In this document: piece by piece, positions 61,972-64,000 of the stretch | Layout of the letters: each line of letters starts with the position of its first letter | Position numbering within the stretch: the first letter of the stretch is position 1 | Origin: Phytophthora colocasiae | Taxonomy: Eukaryota > Oomycota > Peronosporomycetes > Peronosporales > Peronosporaceae | Assembly: GCA_018806915.1 (NCBI GenBank) | Contig: JAGKQI010000031.1 | Span: 744,001-808,000, forward strand | Length of the DNA stretch: 64,000 nt | Direction: 5' to 3' | The notes under the pieces: model-generated | What the model was told of the DNA's origin: nothing | The model's input: only the letters and a program-made list of their open reading frames with translations | Databases searched by the model: none | Translations under genes and position numbers: made by a program

Positions 61972-63089
61972 GGAACCGGCCAGTCCACAATGGCCTTGAC
62001 CTTAGCTGGATCAGCACGAAGGCCATGCTTCCCAATGAAGCACCCTAGGAAAGGGATTTCTTCCGCGCCAAAGACGCACTTGTCCGTGTTGGCGTACAAC
62101 TTGTTGGTGCGCATGCACTCGAGCACTGCTCTCACGTGTTCCACGTGTACCTCGACATCAGTCTTCCCGTGCTCAGCACGACTGTGGACGAACACATCGT
62201 CAAAGTACGTCTGTGCGAATGCCCGTAGGGGCCTGAACAACTGCGTCACTAGACGATTGAACGTTGCAGGCGCATTCGACAGCCCTTGGGGCATGACGAG
62301 CCACTCCCAGAGCATACCGCTCGGGGTGCTCACCGCTGTAAGCGGAATATCACTGGCTCGCATGAGCAGCTGATAGTAGCCATCGACTAAGTCGAGCGCA
62401 CTGTACATGGTGCAACCCACCATGTTGTTCTGAAGAACATCCTTCCTAGGAATCGGCGTCTGCGCCGGAATCGTGGCAGCGTTGAGCTTGTTAAAAGCGT
62501 GAACGATACGCCACTTGCCATTCGGCTTTCTGACACAGAACGTTGGCGCGGAGTGCGGAGACTTGCTCTCGCGCACGAGACCCGCCGCGTGCTTAGCACG
62601 GAAGAAGGCGTCAATGACGTCGCATTGCTCTTTAGGAAGAGGCCACTGCCGGGTCACGCAGTATTTAGTTCCGGGAACTAAGTCGATCTCGTGACGAACG
62701 CCTCGGTCAGGAGGCAGGCCACTCGGTGGTTCCTTTGAGACAACGTCTCCATATTCCTTCAGCAAGGAGTAGAAGGGATCCGAGGGATTCTTGAGGATCT
62801 CCGATCCACTCCTGGCGCTCAGCGCCTTCTTGACCTCGGCCAAGACGGACTCGTCAACTAGGGACGATGAGTTTAACTCCTCTTCAGGTCGAACGATGAC
62901 CACCTCAGCGAGTTCGCCAGCCTTCAAGGCATCGCCAAAGTCGGCGAACGACATCTCCTCTAGCTCAAGGAGCTTGTCAACGCTCGGCAGTCCGTCCAGC
63001 AGGACGCTGCCTTCGGCACTGCCGTCCATTCCATCGACCAGAGTGTATAGCTGCCCACAGCCCTCCCGTGCGTTGACACTTGACGTCAC
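61968..63089 (-). pseudogene. Element C reverse transcriptase
   Basis: 373 open codons: an acidic linker, then HEIDLVPGTKYCVTRQWPLP, WRIVHAFNKLN, SALDLVDGYYQL (first Asp), MPQGLSNAPATFNR and TYFDDVFVHS (YFDD). It ends KVKAIVDWPVP, immediately before the frame break at 61970. Confidence 0.9.
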
Positions 63090-63672
63090 GAACGACTCAG
63101 ACGCAGAGCGTCTCGCCCATAGGGCCTTACGACGTCGTCGCCTAGCCGACGAACGTCCACTCGACGGAGTACGTGCCGCTGCATTGCGGTAATGGCCTTG
63201 CCCGGCCCAGTGTCAGTGACACTCAGTGACTGACTCGGTCTACCGCCGACGTCACTAGACGGAGTACGTGCCGCCCCACAGGTATCGGCCACTTCAGGCC
63301 CAGTGTCAGTGACACTCTGCGATCCACTCGGTCGACGACCGATGCCGCTCAGCGGAGTACGTGCCGCTGCACAATCAATGACCGTAACAGGTCCAGTGTC
63401 AGAGACACTCAGCGATCGACTTGGTTCACGACCAGTATCACTCGACGGAGTACGTGCCGCCCCACAGTTCACGGCCTGGTAAGGCCCGATGCCATCGGCA
63501 TCCAGTGACGGTCCATGACCGGCGTCACTCGGCGGAGTACGTGCCGCCCCACAGGGGTTACGTGAGCTTTGCCCACACGTTGACTCACCGTCAACCAGCG
63601 CTACGCGCTCAACAGGACTGCGGTCCTCGCACTCGGTGCTGTCCACCAACTCGGACACACCGACTTCCAGCA
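63086..63672 (-). repeat. Five ~93-bp coding repeats between protease and reverse transcriptase of element C
   Basis: The plus-strand word CGGAGTACGTGCCGC recurs at 63165, 63260, 63353, 63446 and 63533, spacing 95, 93, 93 and 87. On the coding strand each unit reads about 31 residues: CGAARTPSSD.G..PS.SLSV.DTGP. The run lies inside the open frame ending at 63086. Confidence 0.85.
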
Positions 63673-64000
63673 TCATAGCCGACTCGGCTCGATGCTCGCG
63701 CCAATAGCGCTTCTGCTTCCTAGCAGAGGTGGGTTCATGACTCGCCAAAGCTCCACTAGAGAGAAGTGCGTAGCACCTAAGGTCTTCGACCTCCAATCAA
63801 TCCATGGCTCGTGGCGCTCCAGCCACGCCATGCCAAGGATGAGGTCGTACCTCGAATCCAGGTCCAGGACCAAGCAGCGTTCCACGCTATCGAAGTCCAA
63901 GAACTTCAGCCGCAGGTCCATGGGGACCTTGGCCACCGTGACACGGACGCCCGTCGCTAGACGGACTGTGACTGTGTCACCTCTTCGCGCTCGAAGCGCC
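63673..64000 (-). pseudogene. Element C protease, partial at the window edge
   Basis: The frame is open to base 64000. DLDSRYDLILGMAWLERHEP and WIDWRSKTL are the characteristic C-terminal half of the Ty3/gypsy aspartic protease. The catalytic DTGA lies outside the window. The frame changes near 63780 into the repeat-rich linker. Confidence 0.8.

Larger units (their letters stand above)
58190..64000 (-). mobile_element. Ty3/gypsy element C, partial, runs off the window
   Basis: Minus-strand element: protease at the right edge, then a repeat-rich linker, reverse transcriptase, RNase H-integrase and chromodomain, a 900-bp 3' region, a purine tract (58516-58530) and an LTR starting at 58515. Gag and the 5' LTR should lie beyond 64000. 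Five frame breaks occur, and by my reading each is a loss of one base (or an equivalent shift). The family differs from both the giant element and element B. Confidence 0.85.

Overview
The window looks like a transposon-rich part of an oomycete genome, most probably a Phytophthora or close relative. The evidence is a canonical RxLR-EER effector gene with an oomycete-type core promoter (minus strand, 23830-24276), mostly intronless host genes, a membrane-anchored trypsin-fold pseudoprotease of the kind oomycetes expand, and Ty3/gypsy, DIRS-like, piggyBac, hAT and LINE sequences. I estimate by eye that about two thirds of the 64 kb is mobile-element DNA. Species assignment is inference.

Left region (1-9.3 kb): a trypsin-like gene has lost its 5' half to an inserted hAT element. 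The hAT transposase gene carries a 764-bp non-autonomous piggyBac (275-1038), and a 4.1-kb piggyBac (2189-6322) sits at its stop codon. Both piggyBacs have TTAA duplications. The truncated protease remnant (6436-7207) keeps its active-site Ser. Its tandem paralog (8167-9249) is intact, but the catalytic His is Gln and the catalytic Ser is Gly.

Host-gene region (9.3-27.5 kb): a 7.1-kb intronless minus-strand gene encodes a 2354-residue full-length ABCG-type transporter. Both nucleotide-binding domains have lost the Walker A lysine, and a repeat-bearing N-terminal extension of about 1100 residues precedes them. It is followed by an EER-motif gene relic (18906-19330), an unrecognised 791-residue gene (19637-22012), a decayed LINE 3' end (22459-23478), the RxLR effector, several inverted-repeat structures including a 452-bp MITE, and a tail-anchored gene fragment (26903-27230).

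Second piggyBac region (27.5-32.8 kb): a 4.2-kb piggyBac (27585-31809) with a four-exon transposase, broken by one missing base, lies 18 bp upstream of a frameshifted ankyrin-like pseudogene.

Retroelement region (32.8-64 kb): a DIRS/Ngaro-like retroelement (ORF1 at 32889-34877, reverse transcriptase from about 35625) is split inside its reverse transcriptase by a 17,087-bp Ty3/gypsy element (36051-53137; 1.68-kb LTRs, ATTT duplication). The giant element has five long ORFs in one reading frame separated only by single stop codons. It has a degenerate first RNase H followed by a second, intact RNase H, a C-terminal chromodomain, and a 3.3-kb antisense coding region before the 3' LTR. To its right lie two more minus-strand Ty3/gypsy chromodomain elements: B (about 53346-58190), frameshifted and lacking a clear 5' end, and C (about 58190 to beyond 64000), with five reading-frame breaks.

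The main candidates for something new are the ATPase-dead giant ABCG protein, the membrane-anchored pseudoprotease, and the giant Ty3/gypsy element. Uninterrupted frames of 7 kb and 9.9 kb argue that the assembly is good and that most frameshifts elsewhere are real decay, but this is not proven.
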